This document shows, piece by piece, positions 6,129 through 8,648 of a DNA stretch of 8,648 nucleotides. The DNA comes from an uncultured Bacilli bacterium (lineage in GTDB: Bacteria; Bacillota_I; Bacilli_A; RF39; UBA660). Location of the stretch: the NCBI GenBank assembly GCA_948687865.1, contig CAPQQE010000002.1:18032-26679 (forward strand). The letters run 5' to 3'. Every line of letters starts with the position of its first letter. The stretch's first letter is position 1. Made by a program: the position numbers and the translations under genes. The notes under the pieces were generated by a model that worked only from the letters and a program-made list of their open reading frames with translations, searched no databases and was not told the DNA's origin.

Positions 6129-7553
6129 ATTATTTTTTCCTTCATCATTAAGAATTCTAGTTTCCTCTAAATCATGATATTTCACATCATTATGATCTAC
6201 TTCATAATTATCAATTTCATTAAATCTATAACTTAGATATTTCTTTTTAAATTTAACATTTTTAGAAAGTAATATTATAATTATTATTGTAAATATTACT
6301 AATGTACCTCCAAGTATAATAAATACAATTTTACATTTATCTATTAAATTAGTATAAATATCTACCTGATCATCATAAAATCTTTGAATAGTATTTTCTT
6401 CTATATCTATTTGATAAAATCCTTCATCGCCTTTTACTATATCTTTAGCATATACTACTCTAAAATTAGAATTATTTTTTAAAATATATCCAGTTATATT
6501 TTCACCATTATATTTAAAGTTTGTCTTTTGATATTTATATGGTATAGCTACATCTTTAGGTAATTCTAATATTATTATACTTAGCTCATTTGATTTTATT
6601 AAATTATATTTTGAAAATTTTGATTTTTCTTTGTCGTATAAAAATAATTTTATTTTACCTTTTTCATCTTTTAATGCGACTAAAGTATAACCTGTTTTTT
6701 CATTGTGATACGCTACTATATCTTCATCATTAATTTTTATAGTAGTTTCTATAAAAGAATTTGGAATTTCTATTTCTTCTTTTTTTCTTACAACGGTATA
6801 TTTACTTCCATCTACTTCAACTTCAATTGGTTCCTTTTCTTTTACTACTGCATTTATAATATATGTCTTAGTACTTCCATTTTCCGCTGTTACTACTATT
6901 TCAACTTTATTTTGTCCTTCTTTTACTTCAATGTCCCCAGCACCACTTATTCTTGCTTTTGAATCACTAGCCTCAGCATTAACTTTAATTTTAGTAGTAT
7001 CACTAGTAAGCTCTACATTATATTCAAGAGTATCTTTATTAAATTCTGGACTTAATGAATAATTATCTATAGATAATGTTTTTAAGTTATTATCTGAACT
7101 TTTTTTAGAGGATGGTGACGAAGTACCTTGATTATTTCCTATATTTATAGTTTTACTTCCTTTGTTTACAGATAAAGAACTTTCACTACTCCAATCTCTA
7201 ACATCAGCACTTCTTACATTAATTACAGCACTACCATTTGCTATAGCTTTATATTTTAAACTATAACTTTTTGAAGTAATTACTCCATCTCCTACTTCAC
7301 CATAAACTCCTTCACTTCCACTAATTAATGATAGTTTTGATGAATCATGACCTATTTCAAAATTCCATGCACCTAATTGCCCTCCACTTTCTGATATAGT
7401 CACTGTTACTGTTATTATGTCATTTATTGATACATTTGTTTTAGATGATGAAATAGAAATACTAGCAGATGCTGCATTTACATTTTTTATATTTATAAAC
7501 ATGCTTATAAATAATATTACTGAAGTTATGAAATATTTTACTATTTTATTCAT
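6105..7553 (-). CDS. membrane-anchored surface protein with cohesin-like and cadherin-like domains
   Basis: A 482-residue type I membrane protein that probably displays a docking module on the cell surface. Residues 1-27 form a signal peptide (Lys at 3 and 7, hydrophobic core, NVNA cleavage region). Residues 29-138 form a cohesin-like beta-sandwich (ISISSSKTNVSINDIITVTV, LGAWNFEIGHDSSKLSL, YKAIANGSAVI). A Ser/Gly-rich linker follows (139-154), then a cadherin-like beta-sandwich repeat (about 155-237: LKTLSIDNYSLSPEF, LEYNVEL, VTAENGSTKTYIINA). Residues 245-391 form a domain I cannot name (GYTLVALKDEKGKIKLFLYD). A transmembrane helix spans 407-429, followed by a positive KNVKFKKK and an acidic tail of about 50 residues inside the cell. 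There are no dockerin repeats or enzyme motifs. The ribosome binding site AGGAGG overlaps the stop of the upstream dockerin gene, implying cotranscription and a shared job. The cohesin call rests on pattern recognition; other carbohydrate-binding-like sandwiches are possible. Confidence 0.85.
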   Translation of the reverse strand: MNKIVKYFITSVILFISMFINIKNVNAASASISISSSKTNVSINDIITVTVTISESGGQLGAWNFEIGHDSSKLSLISGSEGVYGEVGDGVITSKSYSLKYKAIANGSAVINVRSADVRDWSSESSLSVNKGSKTINIGNNQGTSSPSSKKSSDNNLKTLSIDNYSLSPEFNKDTLEYNVELTSDTTKIKVNAEASDSKARISGAGDIEVKEGQNKVEIVVTAENGSTKTYIINAVVKEKEPIEVEVDGSKYTVVRKKEEIEIPNSFIETTIKINDEDIVAYHNEKTGYTLVALKDEKGKIKLFLYDKEKSKFSKYNLIKSNELSIIILELPKDVAIPYKYQKTNFKYNGENITGYILKNNSNFRVVYAKDIVKGDEGFYQIDIEENTIQRFYDDQVDIYTNLIDKCKIVFIILGGTLVIFTIIIIILLSKNVKFKKKYLSYRFNEIDNYEVDHNDVKYHDLEETRILNDEGKNNKKTFLDE

Positions 7554-7559
7554 ATTAAA

Positions 7560-7565
7560 CCTCCT
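7560..7565 (-). promoter_or_regulatory. ribosome binding site linking the dockerin and cohesin genes
   Basis: AGGAGG sits 6 bases before the cohesin ATG (7553-7551) and overlaps the TAG stop (7566-7564) of the dockerin gene. It is the best Shine-Dalgarno sequence in the window and implies high expression and possible coupling. Confidence 0.85.
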
Positions 7566-8648
7566 ACTGAGTTATTAAAGTTACATTTTTTATATGCTTT
7601 TGAACTTTTAATAAATCTCCAATATCTAAACTATTATCTTTGGTTGTATTTGCAGCCATATAATAAATATCTGATAATTTACTAACATTTTTTATATGTT
7701 TTTGTATTTTTAGTAAATCTGCTATATCTATATTACCATCTGCATTTACATCACCATATGTAACATTTGTAAATGTTGTACTTTGATTATTATTTGATAT
7801 CTTTATTTTATCTCCTGTTGATATAATTCCCTTTGGTTTTGAAATACCATCCTTATTAGTTATTTCTATACTTGATGAAACATATTTATTTTTTATACTA
7901 TTTATTATATTTGATACGTCAGTACCTAAAGGTATACCTGTTATTATATTATTGTTATTATTATAACCTATTGAACTAATTATATCTGCTGGAGTTTCTT
8001 TTCCAGATACCACCTTATTTACAGTTACAGTATATACTCTTTTATTTCCATTTGCTGCGGTTACTTCTACATTTATATTAGTTGAATTATTATTTAATTT
8101 TATAACTCCATCACCTTTTATACTTGAATAAGAGCTAGTTTTCTGTGCATTAACTGTTACTTCATTTACATTCTGTGAAACACTACATGTATAATTAGTT
8201 GCAGAAGATATGAATGATGGATTTAATGTACAATTTGATACTGATAATGATTTTAATGTATTATCTGAATTTTCACTTGTACTTAATGTTGTAGCATCTG
8301 GCATATTGTTATAAATAGGTATTTTAAATGTATAACTTGAATCTAATAATCCTGCCTTATAATATCCCTTATATGTAGAATATGCTTCACTATATGGTGC
8401 TTTTACATTTTGCATATATTGATTGTAATGTAAGGCTTTTTTATTTATTGTGTTAAATTTTTCATAATACTGTGTATCTTGTCCTACTTTAATATATCCA
8501 TTACCCATTAAACTTGAACCGTTTACAATTGATAAATATTGTGAATTCCATCCCCTACTATATGCATATTTTAGACCATTCATTATAATATCATAATTAT
8601 TATTCCCTGTTGCTCCTATATTGAAGAAGTTATAATATCCAACATAAG
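7564..8648 (-). CDS. secreted glucosaminidase-type cell-wall hydrolase with C-terminal dockerin (5' end outside window)
   Basis: The reading frame is open to the window edge. Upstream of the Met codon at 8583 it still reads YVGYYNFFNIGATG and onward, so that Met is internal and the N-terminus (signal peptide and catalytic Glu region) is missing. The visible start matches the C-terminal half of the glucosaminidase domain of autolysins: YNFFNIGA, then GLKYAYSRGWNS, GNGYIKVGQDTQYYEKFN. Such enzymes cleave peptidoglycan glycan strands. Numbering from Met 8583: a cadherin-like sandwich follows at about 105-190 (with Cys118 and Cys133, possibly a disulfide), then an unnamed module 195-275 (IISSIGYNNNN, GIPLGTDVSNIINSI). 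The C-terminus is a type I dockerin (276-335) with two calcium loops: Asp278, Asn280, Asp282, Asp286, Asp289, and Asn312, Thr314, Asp316, Asp320, Asp323, each followed by LLK(I/V)QKHIKNV. It is probably secreted and tethered through the dockerin. The cohesin gene follows 10 bases later. Confidence 0.9.
   Translation of the reverse strand, partial: YVGYYNFFNIGATGNNNYDIIMNGLKYAYSRGWNSQYLSIVNGSSLMGNGYIKVGQDTQYYEKFNTINKKALHYNQYMQNVKAPYSEAYSTYKGYYKAGLLDSSYTFKIPIYNNMPDATTLSTSENSDNTLKSLSVSNCTLNPSFISSATNYTCSVSQNVNEVTVNAQKTSSYSSIKGDGVIKLNNNSTNINVEVTAANGNKRVYTVTVNKVVSGKETPADIISSIGYNNNNNIITGIPLGTDVSNIINSIKNKYVSSSIEITNKDGISKPKGIISTGDKIKISNNNQSTTFTNVTYGDVNADGNIDIADLLKIQKHIKNVSKLSDIYYMAANTTKDNSLDIGDLLKVQKHIKNVTLITQ

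Noticed and set aside
8581..8583. The ATG at 8583 as the start of the dockerin protein
   Set aside because: The frame continues to the window edge and encodes the glucosaminidase motif YNFFNIGA just upstream, so this Met is internal.
1..8648. Reassignment of UGA to tryptophan
   Set aside because: The genes read through with the standard code, Trp residues checked use TGG, and no gene needs an internal UGA.

Overview
This window comes from a very AT-rich, low-GC Gram-positive (Bacillota) chromosome. Every gene lies on the minus strand, so biological order runs from high to low coordinates. The evidence is the AT-biased codon use, strong AGGAGG-type ribosome binding sites, good SigA-type promoters with 17-bp spacers, and proteins with Firmicutes-type sequences (RimM, TrmD, L19, a clostridial-type TrpS, cohesin and dockerin modules). 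An uncultured gut member of the Bacilli or Clostridia is my best guess. It is an inference, because there is no rRNA here to settle it.

Layout in transcription order, with promoters and terminators read from the sequence. Unit 1 (8648 to about 6093) encodes the 3' part of a secreted glucosaminidase-type peptidoglycan hydrolase ending in a dockerin, followed 10 bp later by a membrane-anchored protein with an N-terminal cohesin-like domain. Two tandem hairpin terminators close it. Unit 2 (promoter 5987-6015, terminator 1585-1643) is a tight six-gene operon: a 112-aa unknown, a YgjP-like zinc metallopeptidase, a SpoU/TrmH rRNA methyltransferase, rimM, trmD with a 150-residue extra C-terminus, and trpS. 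Unit 3 (promoter 1560-1588) is a family-2 glycosyltransferase split by a one-base frameshift. Unit 4 (promoter 453-481, terminator 24-49) is rplS with a short structured leader. A further gene starts at position 6 and runs out of the window.

Functionally, unit 2 and rplS form a translation and ribosome-maturation block: 16S processing by RimM, tRNA m1G37 by TrmD, rRNA 2'-O-methylation by the TrmH-like enzyme, Trp-tRNA charging, and protein L19. Unit 1 is a cell-surface module. A cell-wall hydrolase carrying a dockerin sits directly upstream of, and appears translationally coupled to, a membrane protein carrying a cohesin-like domain. The most interesting hypothesis here is that the hydrolase is docked on the producing cell's own membrane, as a one-enzyme relative of a cellulosome. 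The glycosyltransferase looks like accessory cargo inserted between trpS and rplS.

No stretch over 300 bases lacks a gene. The two largest gaps (385-512 and 5958-6104) are filled by promoter, leader and terminator elements. I see no tRNA, rRNA, CRISPR array or insertion sequence.
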